Shown: positions 42,675 to 52,394 of the stretch, piece by piece
Layout: every line of letters starts with the position of its first letter
How positions within the stretch are numbered: the stretch's first letter is position 1
NCBI RefSeq assembly: GCF_965221685.1
Contig: NZ_OZ244907.1
Strand: one strand, 5' to 3'
Length of the DNA: 64,000 bases
DNA from: Palauibacter sp022826685
GTDB lineage: Bacteria; Gemmatimonadota; Gemmatimonadetes; Palauibacterales; Palauibacteraceae
The notes under the pieces: generated by a model
The model's database searches: none
What the model was told of the DNA's origin: nothing
Seen by the model: the letters and a program-made list of their open reading frames with translations, nothing else
Program-made: the position numbers and the translations under genes

Positions 42675-45476
42675 CTACGGCCGGTCGGGCTCGGCGGTCG
42701 AGAGGGCGATCGCGTTGAACAGGAACTTGAAGGTGCCGTGCGGTTGCGCGCGCCGCGTGACGAGCGGGCCGAACAGGTACAGATGCCCGTTGCCCACCTT
42801 CGCTTCCGCCATCGTCACGCCACCCTGCAGGTACTCCTGGCCCCACGCCCACCCGCTGATGAGAGGGGCGTCGGCGTCGAACCAGGCGAGCGGAGTAACT
42901 CCGTTCGCCCCGTCGTTCCTCGCCGCCAGCGCCGACGCGCCGAATACGGGGCTGTTGTTGAACGATACCGCGAGCTCCGACGGAACCCCCGTGGCGACGA
43001 GCCGCGTGTTGTCCACCGTGACCTTCAGAATCGACCCGGGTACGTAGTAATCCTCCCGACCCAGCGGTTCTCCGTCCTTCACGAGATGGTCCTCGAGCGG
43101 AAGCCCCAGCTCGTTCCCGAGTGCCGTCGAACCGCCGATGGTGACGATCGAGCCGCCGTCCTCGAGGAACTCGAGCAGCGCCGGCGTCGTCGCATCCGAG
43201 GTGACCCGGCCGAGCCGGTCCCGGTACTCCTCGGGAATCGTCTCGGGCTCCGGTCCGCCGAAGCCGCCGAACTGGAACCGCGTACCGATGGCGCCCTGCG
43301 GGAAGATGATGACGTCGTAGTCCTCGCTCAGGCCTCCCGCGTCGAGCCGCTGCGGGAAGACGAGTTCGAAGTCCGCGTACTCGAACTGCTCGAGGATCCA
43401 GCGGATCCAGCCGGACGGCATGGAGCCGCCGTACGTGTCCCAGAGCGCGATGCGCGGCGCCCGCAGCCGCAGAGCTTCGGCGTCCGGATCGTCGTCCAGA
43501 CCCTGGAAGTCGATGCCCAGCTCGGCGGCCAGCGACTCGACCGCGTCGTCCGTCCCTCGCCGACTCTTGACGTAGAAGGTGCCGGCCGGGTGCATCCGGC
43601 CGTCCTCGCGCAGCGGCGAAGTGAGCCAGTAGACCTCGTGCCCCGACGCCTGCAGGCGGTTTATCGCCGCGAACGAGTTGTTCGCCTCATGGCTGAACAG
43701 GAAGCCGTCCGCGCCACCCGCGTCCGCGACCGTCCCCGGCATGGGGCTCGCGTTCCACTCCGTGATCTCCTCGAACGGTCCGTCGAAGCTCTCCAGGATG
43801 CGGTCGAACTCGACCCCCATCTGGATCGCCAGCGTCCAGCCCGCGTTGTCGTACGGCGGGGTCGGCGACGCCCCCGGATAGAGGAAGTCGTCCGGGTGGT
43901 CCTGCGGCTCGAACATGTCGAGGACGTGCGGCCGGAAGGCCTGCGCGGCCTGTACTACGTAGGAGCCGGAGGGATACTGCCTGCCGCCCACGCTGAAGTC
44001 GGACGTCGCCCGCTCGACGATCACGCCGTTCTCGAGCAGCGAGTTGACGAACTTCGTCGCGGTCGGGAAGTCGTCCTGGTCCGAGGGGAGGATGTACCCG
44101 CGGGGATCGCGCAGGTCGGGATCGAACAGCCTGTCGTAGTCCGCGCGCGTGCCGCGGCTACCGCCGAAGCCGCCCACGTTGCGGGCGAAGTCCGCCTCCG
44201 CCGCCCCGGCCCGCATCTCGTCGCGCAGCCAGTCCACCCGCCTCGGGTGGATCGTCCAGCTGTCCCTGCTGCCGCGCTCGATCGAGTTCATCCCCATGCG
44301 CCAGATGCGGTACAGGAAGGTCTCGCGATAGCGCGAGGCGACGTCGAGCACCGCCTTGTTCGCGGTCACCGAATAGTCGACCGACTGTCGGAAGTGCCAC
44401 GGCTGCGGCTCGATCGGCGCGGGCAGGTTGTCGTTGGGCAGAACCCGTTCGAGGATGAGCGGGATCTCCATCGGCGTCGGGTTCCCGATTGTCTCCGTGA
44501 GGAGCCCGATCATGTTCTTGAAGTAGGGGGTCGTGCGCAGGCCGCCGTTCCACCAGGTGGAGTAGTTCGCGCCGCGCCGCCGCGTCGCCCCCGGCTTCCC
44601 CTCCTCCGTGAAGCGTGAGTGCATCGCGGATCCCACGAGATCGATCCCGGTGATGACCATTGGGTCGATGTTGTAGTTGAAGGGATCGCGGAAGGGAGGC
44701 GCGAAGAGCACGGTCCCGGTGGGTCCGGTCTGGTGGTGGTTGTAGACGATTTGCGGATACCACGTCCGGTACATCTGCCGGTTCATGTTCTCGGATTCCG
44801 GCTGGAAGGACGTGTAGAAGTCCCGGTTGTTGTCGTGCCCCACGTACTTCTGGTAGAGGACGGGGATCCCGCGCGTGGAGCGCTCCGTCTTCTCCTCGAC
44901 CCGCGTGTACCAGTTCGAGACGAGGTCCATCCCGTCGGGGTTCGCGTGGACGAAGAGGATGATGACGTCGTCGAGGATCCGCATCGTCTCGTCGTCGGTC
45001 CCGCTCACGAACTGCCACAGCGTCTCCATCAGCTGCTGCGCGCCGAGCACCTCCGTCGCGTGGAGGCCGCCGTCGATCCACACGATGGCCTTGCCGCGCC
45101 CGGCGAGTTCTCGCGCCTCCTCCTCGGTCACGCCCCTGGCGAGCGCGAGGCGGGCGGAAATCTCCCGGTACTCGTCGAGGTTCGCATGGTTTTCAGGCGA
45201 GGTGACGATCGCCATCAGCTGGTCGCGACCCTCGGCCGTCGTCCCGATCGACTGCAGCGTCATGCGCGGAGACTCCGCGGCCAGCGTCTCCCAGTAGCGG
45301 GTGAGGTCGCCGTAGTCCGGGAGTTCGTAGTCGGCGCCGATTTCGTGGCCGAAGAAGGCCTCCGGGGTCGTCAGCTCCTGCGCGAGGCCGGGCCGGTGGG
45401 CCAGGACTCCGAGGACGATCGCGACGGTCGGCAGGGCTCCGCGGACCGCGGTCCGATGGGGGGCGAAGAACGACAT
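42675..45476 (-). CDS. Exported M14-family zinc carboxypeptidase with C-terminal extra domain
   Basis: A 933-residue exported M14 metallopeptidase. The signal segment is ALPTVAIVLGVLAHRPGLAQ. The zinc ligands are His139 and Glu142 in GGLHATEVLG, with the third His likely in YNHHQTGPTG. The catalytic Glu lies in GLLTETIGNPT, and HANPDGMDL and VGHDNNRDFY are family signatures. The C-terminal about 400 residues contain a Rossmann-like region (PRIALWDTYGGSMPSG, YDVIIFPQGAIG, LLEFLEDGGSIVTIGGST). AAGGAGAG lies seven bases before the ATG. It probably trims peptides in the periplasm or outside. It lies 97 bases downstream of the first BNR gene. Confidence 0.88.
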   Translation of the reverse strand: MSFFAPHRTAVRGALPTVAIVLGVLAHRPGLAQELTTPEAFFGHEIGADYELPDYGDLTRYWETLAAESPRMTLQSIGTTAEGRDQLMAIVTSPENHANLDEYREISARLALARGVTEEEARELAGRGKAIVWIDGGLHATEVLGAQQLMETLWQFVSGTDDETMRILDDVIILFVHANPDGMDLVSNWYTRVEEKTERSTRGIPVLYQKYVGHDNNRDFYTSFQPESENMNRQMYRTWYPQIVYNHHQTGPTGTVLFAPPFRDPFNYNIDPMVITGIDLVGSAMHSRFTEEGKPGATRRRGANYSTWWNGGLRTTPYFKNMIGLLTETIGNPTPMEIPLILERVLPNDNLPAPIEPQPWHFRQSVDYSVTANKAVLDVASRYRETFLYRIWRMGMNSIERGSRDSWTIHPRRVDWLRDEMRAGAAEADFARNVGGFGGSRGTRADYDRLFDPDLRDPRGYILPSDQDDFPTATKFVNSLLENGVIVERATSDFSVGGRQYPSGSYVVQAAQAFRPHVLDMFEPQDHPDDFLYPGASPTPPYDNAGWTLAIQMGVEFDRILESFDGPFEEITEWNASPMPGTVADAGGADGFLFSHEANNSFAAINRLQASGHEVYWLTSPLREDGRMHPAGTFYVKSRRGTDDAVESLAAELGIDFQGLDDDPDAEALRLRAPRIALWDTYGGSMPSGWIRWILEQFEYADFELVFPQRLDAGGLSEDYDVIIFPQGAIGTRFQFGGFGGPEPETIPEEYRDRLGRVTSDATTPALLEFLEDGGSIVTIGGSTALGNELGLPLEDHLVKDGEPLGREDYYVPGSILKVTVDNTRLVATGVPSELAVSFNNSPVFGASALAARNDGANGVTPLAWFDADAPLISGWAWGQEYLQGGVTMAEAKVGNGHLYLFGPLVTRRAQPHGTFKFLFNAIALSTAEPDRP

Positions 45477-45573
45477 GTGCGGACTCTCCTTGCAGCAGAT
45501 CACATGCGGGATAGCGGTGCTCATTATGGCGACGGCGTGCCCGGAAGCCCAAGCCCCCCGCCGCAACGGACCT

Positions 45574-48500
45574 TCAGCGCATCGGCGGAACGGGCACCCT
45601 GATCCGCTCCCCGAGGTCGGGATGGATCCCCGCCTGCCGCACCGCCGTGTAGAGCGCCGGCATGCGCTCCTCGACGAGGATGTTGAGACGGTCGATGGCG
45701 TCCGGCAGCGCCTCCCAGCCGCGCTCGATCTGATACAGCATGTCGGCGGTCGGCACCGTATAGTATCCCGAGAGCCAGCCGGAGACGTCCGCGCCCGCGT
45801 GCGCGAGGACGAGTTCCTCGCCGATCGCATCCAGTTCCGCACCGACCGCCTCGACTTCGGGGGTCAGCGACTCCCCTGCCTCATGGCCCGCGAGCCGGGC
45901 CCGGATATCCGACAGGTGCCCGCGCAGCCGGGCCACGGCCTGCACACCCTCGTTCGTCGGGTTCGCCAGCGCATAGGCGCGCAGGAGCGCGTCCTGGCGC
46001 GCGGTCAACTCGTCCCGGCCGATGTTCAAGCGCGGATCGAGCCTTACGGCCACGGAGGTTTCGAGCGTCCGGCCCGCCGCCTCGAGGCGTACCGTGTAGG
46101 CTCCGGGCAGCACCCTCGGAGCCGTGGCAGCTGCGCGGTAGAAATCCCCGCCGCCGAGCGTGGCGGGGACCGGCTCCAGCCGCAGATCCCACATCACCTC
46201 GTGCAGGCCACGCGTTCCGCTTCCGTCGAGCGTGCGGAGCAGGTTGCCTTCTCCGTCCGCGATCCTGACCGTGGCGCGCCCCGCCGTCTCGGGAACGTCG
46301 CTTCCCAGCCAGTAGCGGATCCGCGCGCCCGGCGGCGGGTTTTCCGCCGCGAAGATGCCGGGCGTGAAGCTCTGCGGCGTGTACGGGTTGTAGGCCACGG
46401 CCGCTTGCGCCGAGAAGAGGTGGACGTCCGAGGCGAGCACGGCCGGGCTCAACTCCTCGAGCGGCGTGATGTCCTCCATGATCCAGATGCCGCGGCCGTG
46501 GGTGCCGACGACGAGATCGTTCTCGCGCTCCTGGATCTTGATGTCGTCCACGGGCGCCGGCGGCATGTTCCGGCGCAGCGGGTGCCACGAGCTGCCCGCG
46601 TCGATGGAGAAGTAGGTGCCGATCTCGTTCCCGGCGAAGAGGAGGTTCGCAGCGCGCGGGTGCTGCGCCAGCGCGTTGAGCGACCAGCCATCCGGGAGTC
46701 CGGTCGTGATCGCCCGCCACGACGCCCCATAGTCGTCGGAGACGTACATGTAGGGAGCCATGTCGTCGTCGCGGTGCTGGTCCCCCGCCACCCACACGGT
46801 CCCGGCATCGGCGTGCGAAGCGACGATGCGCGTCATGTACAACTGGTCGGGCGCGCCCGGCATGTTCGGGGAGGTGTTCGTCCACGTCGCTCCGCCGTCC
46901 CGGGTCACCTGCAGGTTCCCGTCATCGGTCCCGACGTAGACCACCAGCGGATCGAGCGGCGACTCCTCGATCGAGACCAGGCTCCCGAAACTCGTCGTGC
47001 CGTCGTTAGCCGACATCATCGGCTCGGAGCCGGGGACGCCCATGATCTCAAGCGCCCCGCGGTCGATGTTCTTCGTCAGGTCCGGGGAGATCTGCTCCCA
47101 CGTCTGCCCGTAGTCGATCGACTTGAAGAGGACGTTCCCGCCGGAGTAGATCGTGTTCGGGTCACCAGGCGACGCCTCGATCGGCGCGTTCCAGTTCCAG
47201 CGGTATTCGGGGGGATCCTTCTCATCACCCTCGGGGCGTCCGAGCGGCCGCAGGAAAAGACGCTCGCCCGTCTTCAGGTTCGACCGCATCATCCTTCCGT
47301 CTTCGGCCTCCACAAGCATCGTCTCGCCGTCGGGGTGGAGGACCGTGAAATAGCCATCGCTCATCCCCACGTTGTACCAGTCGCGCGACCGGATCCCGTG
47401 ATCGGACCATGTCTCCGACGGGGCGCACCACGAGCCGTTGTCCTGCAGGCCGCCGCACACGTGGTACGGGTCGCGGTCGTCGACGTCGATCTCGTAGAAC
47501 TGCGCGAGCGGCAGGTTGCGGAGTTGCCGCCAGGTGTCGGAGCGGCTCCAGCTGATCGCGATGCCCCCGTCCCCGCCCAGGATGAGGTGGGCGGAATTGG
47601 CCGGGTTGATCCACAGGGCATGGTGGTCGGGGTGGACCCCGGCGGCCGCATCCGGCGTGAAGGTGCGGCCCCCGTCGGAAGAGCGGTACAGATCGCGTCC
47701 GCCCAGATAGACGCGGTCGGCGTCGTTGGGGTCGATGCGGATCTGGCTGTAGTACATGGGACGGTTGTTGGTCGCGCTGACCTGCGTCCAGGTCTCGCCC
47801 CGATCGGTCGACTTGTAGATCCCCGTCCTGCGATCCGGGTCCACCGCCGCCCCGCCGACCGGATCAACCTGTCCGGGGGCCCGCTTGTCGGCTTCGACGA
47901 TCGCCATGACGAGGTCGCCATCGCGCCGGTAGATGTCGATTCCGATGCGGCCCAGCTCACCTTCGGGCAGACCGCCCGCCAGCTTCGTCCAGGTGTCGCC
48001 GCCGTTCACCGTCCTGTAGAGGCCGCTGCCCGGGCCGCCCCCGTTGAAGCCCCACACCTTGCGCTGCCGCTGGTACATGGCCGCGAACAGCGTCATCGGA
48101 TCGCCCGGGTCCATGGCGAGGTCGATGGCGCCCGTGTGCTCGTCGACGTAAAGGACCAACTCCCACGTCTCGCCCCCGTCCCTGGTCCGGTAGACGCCGC
48201 GTTCGGGGTTCGAACCCCACAGGTGGCCCATGGCGGCCACGTAAGCCACATCCGGATTCCGGGGGTGAACCTCGATGCGGGCGATGTGGTGCGTTTCCTC
48301 GAGCCCGAGGTGCGTCCATGTCCGGCCGGCGTCCGTCGAGCGGAACACACCCATCCCCCATGGGGAACTCTGGCGGTTCTGCGGCTCGCCCGACCCGACC
48401 CACACGACGTTCGGGTTGGAAGGGGCGATCGTCACGTCTCCGATCGACAGCATCGGCTGCTCGTCGAAGACGGACTCGAACGTCGTCCCGTGATCCATCG

Positions 48501-48735
48501 TTTTCCACAGGCCGCCCGTGGCCACACCGACGTAGAAGGTGGAGGGATCGGACTCGACGACGGCGATGTCGGAGATACGGCCGCCCATGATCGCGGGGCC
48601 GATCTCGCGCCATTCGAGTGCAGCGACGGCCGCCGCCATGTCGGAGTCCTGGGCCAGCGCGGTGCGGGGTGCGGCGGTGAAGGCCGACAGTGCGACGAGC
48701 CACAGCGCAACGGAGAGCGTTGAGCGAGTACGCAT
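45574..48735 (-). CDS. Exported sortilin/BNR-propeller protein (paralogue 1)
   Basis: A 1,053-residue secreted protein of the VPS10/sortilin-type BNR-repeat family, often annotated 'glycosyl hydrolase' though the propeller alone does not prove catalysis. The signal peptide ends TALAQ. Asp-box-like turns recur through residues 50-700: STDAGRTWTHLG, TRDGGETWEL, STDRGETWTQ, TRDGGATWTNTS. The C-terminal part holds an Ig-like domain (ARATVRIADGEGNLLRTLDG) and a helical tail. GAGG lies eight bases before the ATG, exactly as in its paralogue. It is about 75-80% identical to the adjacent paralogue over most of its length by eye. Ligand unknown. Confidence 0.88.
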   Translation of the reverse strand: MRTRSTLSVALWLVALSAFTAAPRTALAQDSDMAAAVAALEWREIGPAIMGGRISDIAVVESDPSTFYVGVATGGLWKTMDHGTTFESVFDEQPMLSIGDVTIAPSNPNVVWVGSGEPQNRQSSPWGMGVFRSTDAGRTWTHLGLEETHHIARIEVHPRNPDVAYVAAMGHLWGSNPERGVYRTRDGGETWELVLYVDEHTGAIDLAMDPGDPMTLFAAMYQRQRKVWGFNGGGPGSGLYRTVNGGDTWTKLAGGLPEGELGRIGIDIYRRDGDLVMAIVEADKRAPGQVDPVGGAAVDPDRRTGIYKSTDRGETWTQVSATNNRPMYYSQIRIDPNDADRVYLGGRDLYRSSDGGRTFTPDAAAGVHPDHHALWINPANSAHLILGGDGGIAISWSRSDTWRQLRNLPLAQFYEIDVDDRDPYHVCGGLQDNGSWCAPSETWSDHGIRSRDWYNVGMSDGYFTVLHPDGETMLVEAEDGRMMRSNLKTGERLFLRPLGRPEGDEKDPPEYRWNWNAPIEASPGDPNTIYSGGNVLFKSIDYGQTWEQISPDLTKNIDRGALEIMGVPGSEPMMSANDGTTSFGSLVSIEESPLDPLVVYVGTDDGNLQVTRDGGATWTNTSPNMPGAPDQLYMTRIVASHADAGTVWVAGDQHRDDDMAPYMYVSDDYGASWRAITTGLPDGWSLNALAQHPRAANLLFAGNEIGTYFSIDAGSSWHPLRRNMPPAPVDDIKIQERENDLVVGTHGRGIWIMEDITPLEELSPAVLASDVHLFSAQAAVAYNPYTPQSFTPGIFAAENPPPGARIRYWLGSDVPETAGRATVRIADGEGNLLRTLDGSGTRGLHEVMWDLRLEPVPATLGGGDFYRAAATAPRVLPGAYTVRLEAAGRTLETSVAVRLDPRLNIGRDELTARQDALLRAYALANPTNEGVQAVARLRGHLSDIRARLAGHEAGESLTPEVEAVGAELDAIGEELVLAHAGADVSGWLSGYYTVPTADMLYQIERGWEALPDAIDRLNILVEERMPALYTAVRQAGIHPDLGERIRVPVPPMR

Positions 48736-48775
48736 CTCGATTACCTCGCTTCGGCGGGGGTTTCCGCAGGCAGCG

Positions 48776-48818
48776 CCGCCCGCCGGCAAGCCCCGATCCG
48801 GGGGCTCGCGGCGGGCGG
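48776..48818. terminator. Long GC-rich hairpin between the two BNR genes
   Basis: A 10-bp outer stem (48776-48785 with 48809-48818) and a 6-bp inner stem (AGCCCC with GGGGCT) surround a 6-base loop. It sits about 50 bases after the end of the BNR paralogue 2 gene, reading on the minus strand, and 41 bases before the start of paralogue 1. No clear T-run follows on the minus strand. It may therefore be an imperfect terminator, an attenuator or an mRNA-stability element separating the two genes. Confidence 0.55.
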
Positions 48819-48868
48819 TTTCGGCTTGAGCCCGGCCAACACCTGGCGCCGGCGGTCCGGCGTCCGCG

Positions 48869-51800
48869 TCAGCGCATCGGCGGCATCGGGACCTGCACCG
48901 GATCGCCGAGGTCCGGACGGACCCCCGCGGCCTGAAGCGCGGCGTAGAGCGCCGGCATGCGGTCCTCGATCACGGCGTTGAGGCGGTCGATCGCGCCGGG
49001 AAGCGCACCCCAGCCGCGTTCGAGCTGGTAGAGCATGTCCGCCGTCGGCGCCGTGTGGTAGCCGGACAGGCCACCGGACACGCCGGCACCGCCCCGGGCC
49101 GTGTCGAGCACGTCGCCGATCTCGTCCAGCTCCTCGCCCACGGCTTCGACCTCTCCGGTGAGGGACTCGGACACGTCGTGGCCCTCGATCTGGCCCTCGA
49201 TGGCCGACAGGTGCTCGCGCATCCGGGCCAGCGCCTGCAGCCCCTCGTTCGTCGGCTTCGCCAGCGCGTAGGCGCTCATGAGCGCTTCCTGCCTCGCCAT
49301 GAGGTCGCCCTGGCTGATGTTCACGCGCGGATCGAGCCGCACCGTGACCGACGTCTGAAGCGTGTGCCCCGCCGCCTCCAGCTGCGCCGTGTACGTCCCC
49401 GGGAGGACCTTCGGCGCCACGCTGCCGGAGCGGAAGAAGTTGCCACCGCCCGGCGCGGCCGGCGGCGGCTCGTAGCGGAGATCCCAGATGACCTCGTTCA
49501 GGCCGCGGTCGCCGCCGCCCTCGAGTTCACGGATGACGGAGCCATCGGAGTCGAGGATCGTGATCGTCGCCTTGCCCGCCATTTCGGACATCGGCGCCGG
49601 GTCATCGCCGTTCGCGGACGGACCGGAGGTCACGATCCGCTCGCCGGTGCCGCCGCCTTCCTCGTCGGCCATCGGGGCCTCCGGAAGGTCACTCCCGAGC
49701 CAGTAGCGGATCCGTGCGCCCTGCGGCGGGTTCTCCGCCTCCCACACGCCCGGCGTCCAGCCCTGCGGCGTGTACGGGTTGTACGCGACCGCCGACTGCG
49801 TCGAGAAGAGGTGCGCCTCGGAGGCGAGGATTTCCTGGCTCAACTCCTCGAGCGGGGTGATGTCCTCCATGATCCAGATCCCGCGCCCGTGCGTGCCGAT
49901 CACGAGGTCGTTCTCGCGCTCCTGGATCTTGATGTCGTCCACCGGCGCCGGCGGCATGTTCCGCAGCAGCGGCTGCCACGAGTTGCCGGCATCGACCGAG
50001 AAATAGGTGCCGATCTCGTTGCCGGCGAAGAGGAGGTTCGCCGCTCGCGGGTGCTGCGCCAGCGCGTTCAGCGACCAGCCGTCCGGGATCCCGTCCCTGA
50101 CCGCCCGCCACGACTCGCCGAAGTCGTTCGAGACGTACAGGTAGGGGGCCATGTCGTCGTTGCGGTGGTTGTCCCCCGCGACCCACACCGTGCCCGCGTC
50201 GGCGTGCGAGGCGACGATGCGCGTCATGTACAGCTGGTCTGGGACGCCCGGCATGTTCGGCGCCACGTTCGTCCACGTCCCGCCGCCGTCCCGCGTGACC
50301 TGCAGGTTCCCGTCGTCCGTGCCCGCATACACGACCATCGGATCGAGCGGCGACTCTTCGATCGAGATCATGTTGCCGAAGGTCGATGTCCCGTCGTTGG
50401 CCGACATCATCGGCTCGGAGCCGAGGACGCCCATGATCGACAGCGTCTGGCGGTCGATGGCCTTCGTGAGATCCGGCGAGATCTGCTCCCACGTCTGCCC
50501 GTAGTCGGGCGTCTTGAATACGACGTTCGACCCGTAGTAGACCGTGTTCGGATCGCTCGGCGACACCTCGACCGGCGTATCCCAGTTCCAGCGGAAGTCG
50601 GGCAGATCCTCATCATCCCCCTCCGGACGCCCGAGCGGACGCATCCGCAGCCGCTCGCCCGTCTTGAGGTTCACCCGCATCGGATTCCCGTTCTGGGACT
50701 CCGCGATCATCTCCTCGCCGTTGGGATGGAGGACGGTGAAGTAGCCGTCGCCGCTCCCCACGTTGTACCAGTCGCGGGGCCGGATCCCCTGGTTGGACCA
50801 GGTGTCCGAAGGGCCGCACCACGAGCCGTTGTCCTGCAGGCCGCCGCACACGTGGTACGGTTCGCGGTTGTCGACGCCGATCTCGTAGAACTGCGCGAGC
50901 GGCAGGTTCGTCAGCTGGCGCCAGTTGTCGGAGCGGTCCCAGCTGATCGAGACGCCGCCGTCGCCGCCGAGGATGAGATGGTCGGAGTTCGCCGGGTTGA
51001 TCCAGAGCGCGTGGTGGTCGGAGTGGACCTCCGAGGCCGCGTCCGGCGTGAAGTTGTTCCCGCCGTCGGAGGACCGGTACAGGCTCGAGCCGCCCAGGTA
51101 GATCCGCTCCGGATCGTTCGGGTCGATGCGGATCTGGCTGTAGTACATGGGACGGTTGTTCGTCGTGCTCGTCTGCACCCACGTGTCGCCGCGGTCGGTC
51201 GACTTCCAGGTCCCCGTCTTGCGGTCGGGATCTCCGGGACCCTGCGGGCCGCCACCGCCACCCGGAGCGCGAGCGTCGGCTTCGACGATCGCCATCACGA
51301 CGTTGCCGTCGCGCCGGTAGATGTCGAGCCCGATGCGGCCGACGTCACCCTCCGGCAGGCCGCCGGCGAGCTTCGTCCAGTTGTCGCCGCCGTCCATCGT
51401 CCGGTAGATGCCGCCACCCGGCCCGCCGCCGTTGAAGCCCCACAGCGTGCGCTGCCGCTGGTACATCGCCGCGAACAGCGTCATCGGATCGCCCGGATCC
51501 ATCGCGAGGTCGATCGCGCCCGTGTGCTCGTCGACATGGAGGACGAGTTCCCAGGTCTCGCCGCCGTCCATCGTCCGGTAAACGCCGCGCTCGGGGTTCG
51601 AGCCCCACAGGCGACCCATCGCCGCCACGTAGGCCACGTCCGGATTCCGCGGGTGGACCTGGATGCGGGAGATGTGGTGCGTCGCCTCGAGTCCGAGGTG
51701 GGTCCACGTGCGGCCGGCGTCCGTCGACCTGAACACGCCCATCCCCCACGGGGAGGACTGCCGGTTCTGCGGCTCGCCGGAGCCGACCCACACCACGTTC

Positions 51801-52123
51801 GGGTTCGACGGGGCGAGCGTGATGTCCCCGACGGAGAGCATCTCCTGGTCGTCGAACATGGACTCGAAGGTCGACCCGCCGTTGATCGTCTTCCACACGC
51901 CGCCCGTCGCGACGCCGACGTAGAAGGTGGACGGATCGGACTCGTCGACCGCGATGTCGGCGACGCGGCCGCCCATGATGGTGGGTCCGATTTCGCGCCA
52001 TTCGAGCGCCTGCACGGCCGCCTGCAGATCGGCGTCCTGAGCCAGCGCGGGGCGAGGGGCTGCGGTGAGGGCGAGCACCGCGAGTAGAGACACTGCGACC
52101 GGGAGCCCTGAGCGCGTACGCAT
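48869..52123 (-). CDS. Exported sortilin/BNR-propeller protein (paralogue 2)
   Basis: A 1,084-residue close paralogue of the next gene downstream, with the same signal peptide, propeller and C-terminal domains. Typical turns are STDAGRTWTHLG, TMDGGETWEL and TRDGGGTWTN. Relative to paralogue 1 it carries an insert before the Ig-like domain (about residues 830-865, rich in Gly/Glu/Ser) and a Gly-rich stretch (PGGGGGPQGPGDPDRK). GAGG is again eight bases before the ATG. Conserved order and spacing show a tandem gene duplication. A long hairpin lies in the gap between the copies. It is divergent from the M56 sensor gene, 271 bases apart. Confidence 0.88.
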   Translation of the reverse strand: MRTRSGLPVAVSLLAVLALTAAPRPALAQDADLQAAVQALEWREIGPTIMGGRVADIAVDESDPSTFYVGVATGGVWKTINGGSTFESMFDDQEMLSVGDITLAPSNPNVVWVGSGEPQNRQSSPWGMGVFRSTDAGRTWTHLGLEATHHISRIQVHPRNPDVAYVAAMGRLWGSNPERGVYRTMDGGETWELVLHVDEHTGAIDLAMDPGDPMTLFAAMYQRQRTLWGFNGGGPGGGIYRTMDGGDNWTKLAGGLPEGDVGRIGLDIYRRDGNVVMAIVEADARAPGGGGGPQGPGDPDRKTGTWKSTDRGDTWVQTSTTNNRPMYYSQIRIDPNDPERIYLGGSSLYRSSDGGNNFTPDAASEVHSDHHALWINPANSDHLILGGDGGVSISWDRSDNWRQLTNLPLAQFYEIGVDNREPYHVCGGLQDNGSWCGPSDTWSNQGIRPRDWYNVGSGDGYFTVLHPNGEEMIAESQNGNPMRVNLKTGERLRMRPLGRPEGDDEDLPDFRWNWDTPVEVSPSDPNTVYYGSNVVFKTPDYGQTWEQISPDLTKAIDRQTLSIMGVLGSEPMMSANDGTSTFGNMISIEESPLDPMVVYAGTDDGNLQVTRDGGGTWTNVAPNMPGVPDQLYMTRIVASHADAGTVWVAGDNHRNDDMAPYLYVSNDFGESWRAVRDGIPDGWSLNALAQHPRAANLLFAGNEIGTYFSVDAGNSWQPLLRNMPPAPVDDIKIQERENDLVIGTHGRGIWIMEDITPLEELSQEILASEAHLFSTQSAVAYNPYTPQGWTPGVWEAENPPQGARIRYWLGSDLPEAPMADEEGGGTGERIVTSGPSANGDDPAPMSEMAGKATITILDSDGSVIRELEGGGDRGLNEVIWDLRYEPPPAAPGGGNFFRSGSVAPKVLPGTYTAQLEAAGHTLQTSVTVRLDPRVNISQGDLMARQEALMSAYALAKPTNEGLQALARMREHLSAIEGQIEGHDVSESLTGEVEAVGEELDEIGDVLDTARGGAGVSGGLSGYHTAPTADMLYQLERGWGALPGAIDRLNAVIEDRMPALYAALQAAGVRPDLGDPVQVPMPPMR

Positions 52124-52317
52124 CTTGCTTACCTCGTTTCGGCAGGAGTTCCGCGGGGAGGGGGCGGTACGGGCAAGGCACCGGCACCGGCCACCCCACC
52201 CGACCCTACAGCCCGTATACAATAGATGAACCCGCCGGAATCTGAAACGGGTCCCGCCGATCCGGCGCTCCCACCATGCGCTCCCACCCCGCTTCCCTCT
52301 CGTCCGCGGGTCTTCGC

Positions 52318-52346
52318 TTGACCGATACGACATCGCGTCGTATTGT
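52318..52346 (+). promoter_or_regulatory. Sigma-70-type promoter with BlaI-like operator
   Basis: TTGACC (52318-52323), 17 bases, TATTGT (52341-52346). Between and over the -10 lies an inverted repeat ATACGAC-N5-GTCGTAT (52325-52343). A further repeat-like stretch follows (ACGATACGTCGT). BlaI/MecI repressors bind such palindromes to shut off their own operon and are removed by the M56 sensor protease. The site lies 49 bases before the first M56 gene, which fits autorepression. Confidence 0.65.
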
Positions 52347-52394
52347 TACGATACGTCGTCGTGAAATGGGCTCAGCGAATCGAGCGGGAGACGG

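Noticed and set aside
49055..52087. A 1,010-residue plus-strand frame opposite BNR paralogue 2, with a similar one at 45475-48723 opposite paralogue 1
   Set aside because: Arg/His/Val-rich antisense shadows; their mutual similarity only mirrors the duplicated BNR genes.
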